From Sphingomonas donggukensis (lineage in GTDB: Bacteria > Pseudomonadota > Alphaproteobacteria > Sphingomonadales > Sphingomonadaceae), in NCBI RefSeq assembly GCF_023674425.1, contig NZ_CP098401.1:1240001-1304000 (forward strand): a stretch of DNA of 64,000 nt. The letters are read 5' to 3'. Below are positions 53,717 through 62,934 of this stretch, piece after piece. The notes below the pieces were generated by a model, which made no database searches, was not told the origin of the DNA, and saw nothing but the letters and a program-made list of their open reading frames with translations. Numbering within the stretch: position 1 is the first letter of the stretch; each line of letters opens with the position of its first letter. The translations under genes and the position numbers were made by a program.

Positions 53717-54355
53717 ATGCCGACAATCAATCCGACACGCCGCACGGCTTCTGTAATTACAGAAAAGCCGGTCAAGACGGATTTGATACCGGCATTCGAT
53801 TGGGAGCGCGACTACGGCCCCCTCTACCGCGCCTGTCCGGACGCCTTCTGGCTCGCCCCCGATGCCGATGACCTGCTGCCGACGCCGGATCGCGCGGCGC
53901 CGCAGTGGACCCTGGTGACGCGCTTCGAGGACATCGATCCGCCGAGCGTCCATCACGGCAAGACCGCTGCGACGATGGCGTGCCTGACGGCGGGGCCGAT
54001 CTTTCTCGCGTTCACGATGTTCGCCGAAGTAGCCGGTCGCTCGGGTATGGTCGCCGGACTAGGCGTGGCCGCAATATCTCTGTTTCTCGCACCGTTCACG
54101 ATGGCAATCGGGGCTTTCCTGGCGGCGATCCCAGTCACTTTCGGCACGCTGATCCTTGGCGAACTCGGCCTGACCCGCGCCCCGTGGCGCCGCCCGCTGC
54201 TATGGACCGCGGTCGGCACCGCGATCGGTATCGTCATAGCCGCGATGTTCGCCAACGAAAGTCTGGTCGCAGCCACCGCTCTGATCTTCACCTCCGCCGC
54301 CAGCGCCCGCATCGCCCGCTCGGTGATCCGCTGGGAAGGGGCAGAGCCCGCTTGA
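53717..54355 (+). CDS. Hypothetical four-helix membrane protein
   Basis: A 212-residue protein starting at ATG 53717 with an excellent AGGAGG six bases upstream. A hydrophilic, acidic N-terminal region (~1-80, with DFDWERDYGPLYRACPDAF-like aromatic content and a SVITEKPV segment) precedes about four hydrophobic helices (~88-106, 110-150 and 160-205). No family recognised. Codons 11-16 are the second operator-like palindrome, an unusual place for a binding site. It is 18 bases after the GbsR-type regulator gene and likely co-transcribed with it. Confidence 0.72.
   Translation: MPTINPTRRTASVITEKPVKTDLIPAFDWERDYGPLYRACPDAFWLAPDADDLLPTPDRAAPQWTLVTRFEDIDPPSVHHGKTAATMACLTAGPIFLAFTMFAEVAGRSGMVAGLGVAAISLFLAPFTMAIGAFLAAIPVTFGTLILGELGLTRAPWRRPLLWTAVGTAIGIVIAAMFANESLVAATALIFTSAASARIARSVIRWEGAEPA
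53749..53764. promoter_or_regulatory. Second operator-like palindrome, inside a gene
   Basis: TTCTGTAATTACAGAA is a perfect 16-bp palindrome, differing from the upstream site in one position. It lies about 32 bases after the start codon of the hypothetical membrane protein, inside its coding sequence, where a bound repressor would block elongation or an internal promoter. It encodes parts of SVITEK in frame. Confidence 0.7.
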
Positions 54356-54375
54356 ACCGTAGCTTCGCCCCCAAC

Positions 54376-54446
54376 CCGTTTGTGCTGAGCGAAGTCGAAG
54401 CACATGCCCCGGAACACGCCCTTTGACGTCGCTCAGGGCAAACGGG
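54376..54446. repeat. Palindromic element family B, copy 4
   Basis: CCGTTTGTGCTGAGCGAAGT and GACGTCGCTCAGGGCAAACGG, an inverted repeat with TCGAAGCACATG in the centre. The T in the outer arm is matched by an A in the other, a compensated change that keeps the pairing. It lies between the membrane protein and the desaturase genes. Confidence 0.82.
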
Positions 54447-54474
54447 GACGGTAGTTCACAAAGGGAGAGAATCC

Positions 54475-55299
54475 GTGGAAGCCGCCCGCATCGCCCGCCC
54501 CACCCGCCACCTCCTCACTCGCGTCGCGTGGCGAGACCTCACCGCGATGCGCCCCGCCGACGGCGTGGTCGAATGCCTCCACCCCCTCCCCTGGATCGCC
54601 GTGGCATGGATCGCCGCCGCACACGGCTGGTGGCTCGTCGCCTTCCCCTGCGCCTTCATGATCTTCCTGACCGCGCTGCGCCTGAATCACGAGGCGATCC
54701 ACCGCAACCTCGGCTTCGGCGAACGTGGCCACCGCGCCGTCCTCCATGTCTTGAGCGCACTGATGCTCGGATCGAACAGCGCGGTTGCGTGGAACCACCT
54801 CCACCACCACACCCATGTGGGCAAGCCCGACGATCTGGAGGGTAAGGCCGGCGCGATGCCCGGCTGGCGGGTGCTGCTCTACGGTCCCAAATTCCCCGTC
54901 GAGATGCATCTGGCGGCATGGCGCGCCGGCGGCCCGGCGCTGCGCCGCCGGATGCGGATCGACTTCGCCCTCAATGCCGCGGTGCTTGCCGCCACGCTCG
55001 CGACCGGGTGGCGCGTGCTCGCCTTCCACATCCTCGCGATGCTGATCGCACAGTGCCTGACCGCCTTCTTCGCGGTGTGGATCACCCACCACGACTGCGC
55101 CGACGACGGCCCGGTCGCGCGGACCCAGCGCAGCCGCCTGGTCAACATGGTCAGCTACAACATGTTCTTCCACCTCGAACATCACCTGTTCCCCGCGGTC
55201 CCCGTGAAGCGGCTGGCGGTGCTGGCGGAAAGGCTGGATGCGGTCGCGCCGGAGTTCACGGCGAGCGCGAGACGGGTGGTGCCGGAGGGATTTGATTAG
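54475..55299 (+). CDS. Membrane fatty acid desaturase family protein
   Basis: A 274-residue membrane di-iron protein. The three histidine boxes are NHEAIHRN, HLHHHTH and HLEHHLFP, matching the H-x3-H, H-x2-HH, H-x2-HH layout of acyl-lipid desaturases and hydroxylases. Transmembrane segments occur at ~38-60, 90-105 and 170-195. The start is GTG 54475 after AAAGGGAGAGAATCC. Close to the GbsR regulator and the lysoplasmalogenase-like gene, it may be part of a small membrane-lipid module. Desaturation versus hydroxylation cannot be told. Confidence 0.9.
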   Translation: MEAARIARPTRHLLTRVAWRDLTAMRPADGVVECLHPLPWIAVAWIAAAHGWWLVAFPCAFMIFLTALRLNHEAIHRNLGFGERGHRAVLHVLSALMLGSNSAVAWNHLHHHTHVGKPDDLEGKAGAMPGWRVLLYGPKFPVEMHLAAWRAGGPALRRRMRIDFALNAAVLAATLATGWRVLAFHILAMLIAQCLTAFFAVWITHHDCADDGPVARTQRSRLVNMVSYNMFFHLEHHLFPAVPVKRLAVLAERLDAVAPEFTASARRVVPEGFD

Positions 55300-55395
55300 T
55301 CCCCAACGCACTCAGCCCCAAAACCCCGCCTCAGCCCAAGCCCAAGCCCCAAGCCCCGGCACCAACTTTCACCACCAACCCTACCCCAACCAAAC
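55300..55395. other. C/A-rich repetitive intergenic tract
   Basis: A 96-base strand-asymmetric stretch, nearly devoid of G on the plus strand, with repeated CCCCAA, AGCCCA and CAACC units. It contains no reading frame. It follows the desaturase gene and leads into the palindromic element at 55396; together with the ~160 bases after that element it makes the only gene-free gap over 300 bases in the window. Confidence 0.7.
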
Positions 55396-55515
55396 CCGTT
55401 CGCTTCGAGTAGGGATCGAGCTTGTCGAGAGCCCGTATCGAGAAGTCCTCTCCATGAGGCATTGACCTCTCGATACGTCGTCTCGACAAGCTCGACGTCT
55501 ACTCGAGGCGAACGG
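55396..55515. repeat. Dispersed palindromic element, family A, copy 5
   Basis: CCGTTCGCTTCGAGTAGGGATC and CTACTCGAGGCGAACGG are the ends. The inner arms are CGAGCTTGTCGAGAGCCCGTA / CGTCGTCTCGACAAGCTCGACG and CGTATCGAGAA. It lies between the desaturase gene and trmFO. Confidence 0.85.
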
Positions 55516-55677
55516 ATGGGTTGGGGCCAGCGTTTGTGCGGGTAGCTGCGGGGTCGGCACGCATTCACCCCATAAACCACGCCAGCACTGTCCTACCCCG
55601 CCCCAAAAGCCTATGCCGCCCCATCGAACCCAACCCCTCGAACTTTTCCCGTTTTACAGGTCACAAGCGCAAACTTC

Positions 55678-57045
55678 ATGAAATTCGACGTTCACATCAT
55701 CGGCGGCGGTCTCGCCGGATCGGAAGCGGCCTGGCAGTTGGCGGAAGCCGGGGTCCGCGTGAAACTCTCCGAAATGCGCGGATCGGGCGCGACCACGCCG
55801 GCGCACCACACCGATGGCCTGGCCGAACTCGTCTGCTCGAACAGCTTCCGCTCCGACGATGCGACGTCGAACGCGGTCGGGCTGCTGCATCAGGAAATGC
55901 GGACGCTCGACTCGCTGATCCTGCGGGAGGGCGACGCGCACAAGGTGCCCGCCGGCTCGGCGCTGGCGATGGACCGCGACGGCTTCTCCGCGGGCGTCAC
56001 CGCCGCGCTGGAGGCGCATCCCAACATCACCATCGTCCGTGAGCGCGTCGAGGCGCTGCCCGACGACGGCCTGACCATCGTCGCCACCGGCCCGCTCACC
56101 GACCCGCTGCTGGCCGACAGCATCGCCGGCGCCACCGGCAGCGACGCGCTCGCCTTCTTCGACGCCATCGCCCCGATCGTCCACCGCGACTCGATCGACA
56201 TGGAGACGGCGTGGTTCCAGAGCCGCTGGAACAAGGGCGAGGGCCACGATTACATCAACTGCCCGATGACGAAGGACGAGTACGACGCCTTCCACGCCGC
56301 GCTGATCGCGGGCGAAAAGACCGAGTTCAAGGAGTGGGAGAACGTCCCCTATTTCGAGGGCTGCATGCCGATCGAGGTGATGGCCGAACGCGGGCAGGAG
56401 ACGCTGCGCTACGGCCCGATGAAGGGCGTCGGCCTCGACCACCCGGTCACCGGGCGCTGGCCCTATGCGGTCGTGCAGCTGCGCCAGGACAATGCGCAGG
56501 GCACACTGTGGAACATCGTCGGCTTCCAGACCAAACTGAAGCACGCCGAACAGGTCCGTCTGTTCCGCACGATCCCCGGCCTCCAGAATGCCGAATTCGC
56601 GCGGCTGGGCGGGCTGCACCGCAACACCTTCATCCGCTCGCCCGAATTGCTCGATCCGGAACTGCGCCTGAAGGCGCGCCCGCACATCCGCTTCGCCGGG
56701 CAGATCACGGGGTGTGAGGGCTATGTCGAAAGCGCCGCGGTCGGGCTGATGGCCGGGCGCTTCGCCGCAGCCGAGGTTCTGGGCCGCGCGATCACGCCGC
56801 CCCCGGTGGAGACGGCGCTGGGCGCCCTCCTCCATCACATCACCGGCGCGGCAGTGGCCGAAACCTACCAGCCGATGAACGTCAACTTCGGCCTGTTCCC
56901 GCCGATCACCGGCCGCACCAAGAAGGCGGATCGCAAGCGCATGTACACCGACCGCGCCCGCGCGGCGCTGGCGGACTGGCTCAATCCGCCTCGTTCGGAG
57001 CCTGTTGCGGCGGACAGCGAAGGCGCGCCCGCGGCGACCGCTTGA
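55678..57045 (+). CDS. trmFO: tRNA (uracil-5-)-methyltransferase, folate-dependent
   Basis: A 455-residue FAD- and methylenetetrahydrofolate-dependent enzyme that makes ribothymidine-54 in tRNA. The FAD motif [17 protein letters not shown] is at the N-terminus. [31 protein letters not shown] and [13 protein letters not shown] are conserved TrmFO blocks. It replaces the SAM-dependent TrmA in many alphaproteobacteria. The last 65 bases overlap the 3' end of a convergent gene. No strong SD is present at ATG 55678. Confidence 0.96.
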   Translation: MKFDVHIIGGGLAGSEAAWQLAEAGVRVKLSEMRGSGATTPAHHTDGLAELVCSNSFRSDDATSNAVGLLHQEMRTLDSLILREGDAHKVPAGSALAMDRDGFSAGVTAALEAHPNITIVRERVEALPDDGLTIVATGPLTDPLLADSIAGATGSDALAFFDAIAPIVHRDSIDMETAWFQSRWNKGEGHDYINCPMTKDEYDAFHAALIAGEKTEFKEWENVPYFEGCMPIEVMAERGQETLRYGPMKGVGLDHPVTGRWPYAVVQLRQDNAQGTLWNIVGFQTKLKHAEQVRLFRTIPGLQNAEFARLGGLHRNTFIRSPELLDPELRLKARPHIRFAGQITGCEGYVESAAVGLMAGRFAAAEVLGRAITPPPVETALGALLHHITGAAVAETYQPMNVNFGLFPPITGRTKKADRKRMYTDRARAALADWLNPPRSEPVAADSEGAPAATA

Positions 57046-57457
57046 CCGCGGTGGTCGCGAATTCCGCCGGGGTCAGCGTGCCGGACTTGTCCCTGTCCGC
57101 ACCGGCGAACTTGGTGGTCGTCTTGATCGCCCATTCGTCGAACGACAGCCGCCCGTCGCCGTTGACGTCCAGCTTCGCGAACGCCTTGCGCCGCGGCGCC
57201 AGATACTCGTCGCGCGCGATCACCCCGCTGCGATCCTTGTCGACGCGGTTGAAACGCTTCTGCTCGCGGGTCAGCGCGCTCGCCTGCGGCAGTGGCTCTT
57301 CCTCGACCGGGGCGGCACCCTCCTGCACCTCGGCGGCGAACGCCTGGCGCGGCATCGGGGTGGCGGGTGCCTCCGCCGTGGCGCTCGATCGATAGACGAA
57401 CACCCCCGCCGCGACGAGCAGCAACGCCGACACCACGCCCGCCAGATACCGCAGCAT
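56981..57457 (-). CDS. Membrane-anchored EF-hand protein
   Basis: A 158-residue protein with an N-terminal transmembrane segment (residues ~5-22), a linker and three EF-hand loops in ~70-130: [26 protein letters not shown] and [13 protein letters not shown], with Ca2+ ligand spacing intact. It is probably a periplasm-facing calcium-binding protein, function unknown. It overlaps the end of trmFO by 65 bases on the other strand; the tail residues [20 protein letters not shown] are the part encoded there. Confidence 0.85.
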   Translation of the reverse strand: MLRYLAGVVSALLLVAAGVFVYRSSATAEAPATPMPRQAFAAEVQEGAAPVEEEPLPQASALTREQKRFNRVDKDRSGVIARDEYLAPRRKAFAKLDVNGDGRLSFDEWAIKTTTKFAGADRDKSGTLTPAEFATTAVKRSPRARLRCPPQQAPNEAD

Positions 57458-57514
57458 CGCCCGCTCTCCCGCCGTTGAGCGGCAAGGCTATCGCAAGGCC
57501 GATGCTTCCGAAAG

Positions 57515-58189
57515 CTACTTTCCGGTCAGCCGATGCAGCAGGATCCGCCCGATCCGCGCCGCGGGCGTTGCCTCCGGCATCCGCGCCAGCAGCGCCATCG
57601 CCGACACCGGACGCAGCGCCCGCGACCATCGCGCCGCAGTCAGCCCGCGCAGCCGCTCGTTGCCAGCGGCTCTCGCCCGCGCCGCCAGCTGTGAGTCGCG
57701 GGCACGCCCCGCCAGATCGGCCAGCGCCCAGCCCTCGCCAGCGACACGCACCCGCGCGTCCTCGGGGCCCACCAGCCGCGCCGCCGTCGCGAACAGCGTC
57801 CCGCCCCGCCCCGCCGCATACCGATCGAGCATCCCCGCCTCGCCCGCATCGCCCGCGTCCAGCAGCTCTTCCCACCCCTCGACCATCCCGGCCAGCATCG
57901 CCCCCGGCACCCGCGGCACGACATGCGCGGCCAGCGCCCGCAGCACGGGCTGCGCGGGCGGCGGTGCGGTGTCGAGCGCCGTCAGCGCGCCATGCCACCA
58001 GGTGAAGCGCATCTGCCCGACCATCGCCTCGCGCGTCGTCCTCACGACGTCGGCCAGCTGGTCGTCGAGCGCCAGCAGCGCCACCAGCCCCTCGCGCGCC
58101 GCCGCGGGCGCATAGCTCAGGATCACCCGTCGCTCGGCCGCTGCTCGCCCGTCGCCGCCACCGTCAGATGTTACCCCCGCGTTAACCAT
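57515..58189 (-). CDS. Squalene/phytoene synthase family protein
   Basis: A 224-residue helical protein resembling the squalene/phytoene synthase fold. The segment DDQLADVVRTTREAMVGQMRFTWWHGALTAL matches the divergent alphaproteobacterial and NDUFAF6-like branch that lacks both catalytic aspartate motifs of true synthases. It is therefore probably a non-isoprenoid helper (the related NDUFAF6 serves complex I assembly) rather than a carotenoid enzyme. The start near 58189 is followed by a poorly conserved segment. Confidence 0.8.
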   Translation of the reverse strand: MVNAGVTSDGGGDGRAAAERRVILSYAPAAAREGLVALLALDDQLADVVRTTREAMVGQMRFTWWHGALTALDTAPPPAQPVLRALAAHVVPRVPGAMLAGMVEGWEELLDAGDAGEAGMLDRYAAGRGGTLFATAARLVGPEDARVRVAGEGWALADLAGRARDSQLAARARAAGNERLRGLTAARWSRALRPVSAMALLARMPEATPAARIGRILLHRLTGK

Positions 58190-58262
58190 CCCGCTTCATG
58201 CCACCTTATCGCTGTCTGTCGCATGGCTCCCCGATGATGGGGCAGGAATCGGGCGACGCATC

Positions 58263-60215
58263 GTGATGTGGGGGTCGAAATCAAAGGGCAATCGCGCTGG
58301 CGGGCTGCTGTCCCGGCTGGCGCGCGACGTGCGCGGCAATGCCCTGATGATCATGGCGGCGGCGCTCATACCGCTGGCGGGGATGGTGGGCGGCGGCATC
58401 GACGTCAGCCGCATGTACATCCTGAAGACGCGACTGCAACACGCCTGTGACGCCGGCTCGCTCGCCGGGCGCCGGACGATGGGCGGCGGCACCTGGGCCT
58501 ACAACAACAACTACGCGAATTCGCAGGCCGAACAGTTCTTCGACGGCAATTTCGAGTCGGGCTCGTTCGGATCGAGCGACCTCAGCCGCGTGTTCACCGA
58601 ATCCGCGGGCCGCGTGACCGGCACCGTGTCGGCCAAGATCCCGATGACGCTGATGCGCATCTTCGGCAAGACGACCGAGACGATCGCGGTGACCTGCGCG
58701 ACCGAAATGCGGCTGCCCAACACCGACATCATGTTTGTGCTCGATACGACGGGGTCGATGGCGCAGCAGCAGCCCGGCGACACCGTGTCGAAGATGGATG
58801 CGCTCAAGACCTCGGTCAAATGCTTCTACGAAATCGTGGCGCGCAACGACACCGACGCCAACTGCACGACCGGCACGCCCAGCGGCGGCGTCGGCAACCA
58901 GGTGCAGGTGCGCTTCGGCTTCATGCCCTATTCGACCAACGTCAACGTCGGAAAGCTGCTGCCGATCGACTATTTCGCCGACACATGGAAGTACCAGACG
59001 CGCAAGGCGAACATGGTCAACGACCCGAACAATTTTACGTGGGTCCAGCGCGGTCAGCCGAAAACCACGAACACCGACTATCCGGCGGCGACGAACGTGC
59101 CGCAATCCTATTGCTCGCCCCAGCAGGCGGCGGCCAGCGGCTATAATTCCAGCACCGACAGCTACAGCAACAACAACACGGTCAAGACCACGCTGGCGAA
59201 GACCGTGACGAGCACCGCATGGACGTCGGCCAACGGTGGCACCTGCACCGGCACGCGTCCGTGGGTCGAGACGGTCTATGACAAGGTGCCCGGTCAGGCC
59301 TTTCAGAACTGGACCTACGATCAGCTGTCGGTGAATGTCGGCCTGCTGAAGAACGGCAACAGCTGGCGCGACAGTTTCAAATGGCCGATCGGCGCCAACG
59401 GCACCGACCGCACGATCACGTGGGACGGCTGCATCGAGGAGCGGCAGACGACGAAGACGACGTCGTACAACCCGATCCCCTCGGCGGCGAAGGACATGAA
59501 CATCGATCTGCTGCCGAGCACGGGCGATGACACCACTCGCTGGGGTCCGGCGCTGCAGGAGCTGATCTATGCGCGCCAGGTCCAGACCGACTGGAACCAG
59601 ATGAACCGCGCCGCGGTCACCACCACGGCGGAATATTACAACAACGTGCCCTATTATTGCCCGACCGAGGCCCGCAAGCTGCAGGAATGGCCGAGTGCGA
59701 ACCAGTTCGACGATTACGTCGACTCGCTCCAACCATCTGGGAATACCTATCACGACATCGGCCTGATCTGGGGTGCGCGCTTCGCGTCGCCGACCGGCAT
59801 CTTCGCCTCCGAGAACGCGACCACCAAGCAGGGCGGCGAGATCGAGCGGCACATCATCTTCATGACCGACGGTGACGCCTGCACGAACAACACGGACTAT
59901 GCGGCCTACGGCATGCCGTGGTTCGACCGGCGCCAGACCAGCGACAGCGCGGTGCCGACCGGGGGCTGCACCAGCAATTCGTACACGCTCGTCGAACAGG
60001 TCAACAAGCGGACCGAGGGGCTGTGCGCCGCGATCAAGAATAAGAACATCACGCTGTGGGTCATCGCCTTCGGCGATCTCGCCACCGAAACCGAAACCCG
60101 CCTGTCGAACTGTGCGACCTCGGGCCGGTACTTCAAGGCGACCAGCGCGTCGCAGCTGCAGCAAACGTTCAAATCGATCGCCGACCAGATCTCGATGTTG
60201 AGGCTCACGCAATGA
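58263..60215 (+). CDS. TadG-like protein with von Willebrand A domain
   Basis: A 650-residue protein with a TadE/G-type N-terminal segment (RLARDVRGNALMIMAAALIPLAGMVGGG, residues ~18-46). A vWA/MIDAS domain follows (FVLDTTGSMA at ~158), with a long Asn/Thr-rich insert and IIFMTDGDACTNN near ~535. GTG 58263 or ATG 58266 may start it; neither has a strong SD. It is the first of three Tad-related genes with 1-4-base overlaps. Putative surface adhesin or pseudopilin-like protein. Confidence 0.85.
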   Translation: MMWGSKSKGNRAGGLLSRLARDVRGNALMIMAAALIPLAGMVGGGIDVSRMYILKTRLQHACDAGSLAGRRTMGGGTWAYNNNYANSQAEQFFDGNFESGSFGSSDLSRVFTESAGRVTGTVSAKIPMTLMRIFGKTTETIAVTCATEMRLPNTDIMFVLDTTGSMAQQQPGDTVSKMDALKTSVKCFYEIVARNDTDANCTTGTPSGGVGNQVQVRFGFMPYSTNVNVGKLLPIDYFADTWKYQTRKANMVNDPNNFTWVQRGQPKTTNTDYPAATNVPQSYCSPQQAAASGYNSSTDSYSNNNTVKTTLAKTVTSTAWTSANGGTCTGTRPWVETVYDKVPGQAFQNWTYDQLSVNVGLLKNGNSWRDSFKWPIGANGTDRTITWDGCIEERQTTKTTSYNPIPSAAKDMNIDLLPSTGDDTTRWGPALQELIYARQVQTDWNQMNRAAVTTTAEYYNNVPYYCPTEARKLQEWPSANQFDDYVDSLQPSGNTYHDIGLIWGARFASPTGIFASENATTKQGGEIERHIIFMTDGDACTNNTDYAAYGMPWFDRRQTSDSAVPTGGCTSNSYTLVEQVNKRTEGLCAAIKNKNITLWVIAFGDLATETETRLSNCATSGRYFKATSASQLQQTFKSIADQISMLRLTQ

Positions 60216-60835
60216 CCGCCTTCACTCTATCGCAGGCACTCCGCCGGCTGCGGCGCGACCGCCGCGGGGCGACCATCGTCGAATTCGCGATCGTCGCGCC
60301 CGTCATGTGCCTGATGCTGCTCGGCGCCTTCGACGTCAGCCATACGCTCTACACGCGCGGCGTGCTGCAGGGCATCGTGCAGAAGACGGCGCGCGACTCC
60401 TCGCTGGAGGCGGGCACCGCGGCAAGCCAGCAGGCGATGCTCGACGGGCGCGTGAAGAAACAGGTGACCGCGCTTTACAACAATGCCGACATCGATATCA
60501 CCCGGCGCTTCTACCGCACCTTCAGCGACGCCGCGGCGGCCAAGGCGGAGGCGTTCAGCGACACCAACGACAACGGCGTGTGCGACGCGAACGAACCCTA
60601 TGAGGACGCCAACCGCAATTCGGTGTGGGATGCCGACGGCGGCAACGACGGCCAGGGCGGCGCGAAGGACGCGACGCTCTACACCGTCACCGTCACCTAT
60701 CCGCGGATGTTCCCGGTCTATAATCTGGTCGGGGGCAGCAACACCGCGGTCGTCTCGGCGAGTACCGTCCTGAAGAACCAGCCTTATGCCGACCAGGCGA
60801 GCTACGGCGCCGCGGTCGTGCGGAACTGCCCGTGA
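60212..60835 (+). CDS. TadE/G-family protein (middle)
   Basis: A 207-residue TadE-like protein. The N-terminal RRDRRGATIVEFAIVAPVMCLMLLGAF carries the pseudopilin-like G-x3-V-E-F motif before its single transmembrane segment. The rest is extracytoplasmic, with DTNDNGVCDANEPYEDANRN, a calcium-loop-like acidic stretch, in residues ~110-135. ATG 60212 overlaps the preceding stop. Confidence 0.88.
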   Translation: MTAFTLSQALRRLRRDRRGATIVEFAIVAPVMCLMLLGAFDVSHTLYTRGVLQGIVQKTARDSSLEAGTAASQQAMLDGRVKKQVTALYNNADIDITRRFYRTFSDAAAAKAEAFSDTNDNGVCDANEPYEDANRNSVWDADGGNDGQGGAKDATLYTVTVTYPRMFPVYNLVGGSNTAVVSASTVLKNQPYADQASYGAAVVRNCP

Positions 60836-61476
60836 TGCGCCGCCTGCGCACCTTCGCCCGGCGCCTGCGCGCGGATACCGGCGGCCTTGCGCTGCTGGAA
60901 TTCGCGTTCATCCTGCCGATCTTTCTGGTGCTGAGCCTGACCGGAGCGGAGCTGACCAACTACGTCATCACCCGCATGCGGATCAGCCAGCTGGCGCTCC
61001 AGATCGCCGACAACGCCGCGCGCATCGGCAGCGGCAGCCAGTTGCAGGCCAAGACGATTTCGGAAACCGACATCAACGACCTGCTGACCGGTGCGGGGCT
61101 GCAGGGCGGCGAGCTCGATCTCTATCCGCGCGGGCGGGTGATGATCTCCAGCCTGGAGCCGATGACCAGCCCGAACGTGGCCAAGCTGTACAAGATCGCG
61201 TGGCAGCGGTGTCGCGGTACGAAGACCTACGATTCGCCCTACGACAACACGCTGACGAACATCAGCAGCGGGATCGGGCCGACCGGGCGCAAGGTCACCG
61301 CACCCGACAATGGCGCGGTCATGTTCGTCGAGGTCGCCTACGATTATAAGCCGCTGGTGAAGACGTCGCTGTCGCCGTCCTCCGCCATTACCGAATTCGC
61401 ATCGATGATGGTTCGCGATCGCCGCGACACGTCGAAGATCTACAACACCGAAAACGCGACGAAATCGACCTGCTGA
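60835..61476 (+). CDS. TadE/G-family protein (third)
   Basis: A 213-residue TadE-like protein with the N-terminal motif DTGGLALLEFAFILPIFLVLSL (glycine-leu-leu-glu-phe prepilin-type). The extracytoplasmic part is about 170 residues with few landmarks. ATG 60835 joins the TGA of the previous gene (TGATG); GTG 60832 is the alternative. No prepilin peptidase, secretin or ATPase of the Tad apparatus lies in this window. Confidence 0.88.
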   Translation: MRRLRTFARRLRADTGGLALLEFAFILPIFLVLSLTGAELTNYVITRMRISQLALQIADNAARIGSGSQLQAKTISETDINDLLTGAGLQGGELDLYPRGRVMISSLEPMTSPNVAKLYKIAWQRCRGTKTYDSPYDNTLTNISSGIGPTGRKVTAPDNGAVMFVEVAYDYKPLVKTSLSPSSAITEFASMMVRDRRDTSKIYNTENATKSTC

Positions 61477-61504
61477 CGCCGCCCCGGCGATGGCCGGGAC
61501 GGCG
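61477..61504. terminator. Hairpin between converging tad and pdhB genes
   Basis: CGCCG-C-CCCGGC-GATG-GCCGGG-A-CGGCG folds into an 11-bp stem with one C/A mismatch and a 4-base loop. It starts one base after the third tad gene stop and ends seven bases before the pdhB stop. It has no T-run, so it may only pause polymerase or protect 3' ends. Confidence 0.5.
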
Positions 61505-61511
61505 TGCAGGC

Positions 61512-62933
61512 TCAGCGGTACGTCACCTTCTTCACCGCCGCGATGACCTTGTCGGCGGTGATCAACGCCAGCTTCTCCAGGTTCGCGGCATAGGGCAGCG
61601 GCACGTCCTCGTCGGTCACGCGCAGCAGCGGCGCGTCGAGGTCGTCGAAGCCCTGCTCCATCACCACCGCGGCGATCTCCGATGCGATCGAGCACGTCGG
61701 CCAGCCTTCCTCGACCACCACGATGCGGTTGGTCTTGGCGAGCGATTTCAGCACGGTCGCGGTGTCGAGGGGGCGCAGCGTGCGCAGGTCGATAACCTCG
61801 GCGTCCACGCCTTCCTCGGCCAGCTTGTCGGCGGCGTCCAGGCTGATGCCGACGCCGATCGAATAGCTGACGATCGTCACGTCCTTGCCTTCGCGCATGA
61901 TGCGGGCCTTGCCGATCGGCAGCACCCAGTCGTCGAGCTTCGGCACATCGAAGCTGCGTCCATAGAGCAGTTCGTTTTCGAGGAACACGACCGGATCCTG
62001 GCTGCGGATCGCGGCCTTCAGCAGGCCCTTGGCGTCCGCCGCGTCATAGGGCGCGATCACGATCAGGCCGGGGACGCTGGCATACCAGGGCCCGTAGTTC
62101 TGCGAATGCTGCGCGCCGACGCGGCTGGCGGCACCATTGGGCCCGCGGAACACGATCGGGCACCGCATCTGGCCGCCCGACATATAGTTGGTCTTGGCCG
62201 CCGAATTGATGATGTGATCGATCGCCTGCATCGCGAAATTGAACGTCATGAACTCGACGATCGGACGCAGGCCGCCCATCGCCGCGCCGGTGCCGATGCC
62301 GGCAAAGCCGTATTCGGTGATCGGGGTATCGATGACGCGTTTCTCGCCGAACTCGTCGAGCAGCCCCTGCGTCACCTTGTACGCGCCCTGATATTGCGCG
62401 ACTTCCTCGCCCATCACGAAGATGCGGTCGTCGGCGCGCATTTCCTCGGCCATCGCATCGCGCAGCGCTTCGCGGACGGTCGTCTTGACCATCTCGGTAC
62501 CCGCCGGGACCGCGGGGTCGCGAACCTCGGCGTCGTGCTTTGCCGCCTCGAACATCTGGCGGGCGCCGGTCTCGACCTTTTCCTGCGCCGGATGCGCCGA
62601 ATCCTCGACGCCGTCGTCCTTCTTGGCGTCGGCCCGCGCCGTCGGAGCGGGCGTGTCGTCCTTGGTCGCGGGCGCCTCAGACGCCTCTTCGCCCTCGGCG
62701 TTCAGCTGCATGATGACGGTGCCGACCTTCACATTGTCGGTGCCCTCGGCGACCAGGATTTTGCCGACCGTGCCTTCATCGACAGCCTCGAACTCCATCG
62801 TCGCCTTGTCGGTTTCGATTTCGGCCATGATGTCGCCGGACTTCACCGTGTCGCCTTCCTTGACGAGCCACTTGGCCAGCGTGCCTTCTTCCATCGTCGG
62901 CGACAGCGCCGGCATCTTGATGTCGATCGCCAT
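61512..62933 (-). CDS. pdhB: Pyruvate dehydrogenase E1 beta with lipoyl domain
   Basis: A 473-residue E1 beta subunit. An N-terminal lipoyl domain carries the lipoyl lysine in [15 protein letters not shown] (~residue 43). A ~60-residue acidic linker follows, then the transketolase-like domain with [17 protein letters not shown] and [11 protein letters not shown]. The lipoyl-E1 beta fusion is characteristic of alphaproteobacteria. With PdhA it forms the heterotetrameric E1 that decarboxylates pyruvate. The ATG is one base after the pdhA stop. Confidence 0.97.
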   Translation of the reverse strand: MAIDIKMPALSPTMEEGTLAKWLVKEGDTVKSGDIMAEIETDKATMEFEAVDEGTVGKILVAEGTDNVKVGTVIMQLNAEGEEASEAPATKDDTPAPTARADAKKDDGVEDSAHPAQEKVETGARQMFEAAKHDAEVRDPAVPAGTEMVKTTVREALRDAMAEEMRADDRIFVMGEEVAQYQGAYKVTQGLLDEFGEKRVIDTPITEYGFAGIGTGAAMGGLRPIVEFMTFNFAMQAIDHIINSAAKTNYMSGGQMRCPIVFRGPNGAASRVGAQHSQNYGPWYASVPGLIVIAPYDAADAKGLLKAAIRSQDPVVFLENELLYGRSFDVPKLDDWVLPIGKARIMREGKDVTIVSYSIGVGISLDAADKLAEEGVDAEVIDLRTLRPLDTATVLKSLAKTNRIVVVEEGWPTCSIASEIAAVVMEQGFDDLDAPLLRVTDEDVPLPYAANLEKLALITADKVIAAVKKVTYR

Positions 62934-62934
62934 C

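Noticed and set aside
57515..58189. Carotenoid phytoene synthase assignment
   Set aside because: The two aspartate-rich motifs of true synthases are absent and no carotenoid genes are adjacent; the divergent NDUFAF6-like branch fits better.
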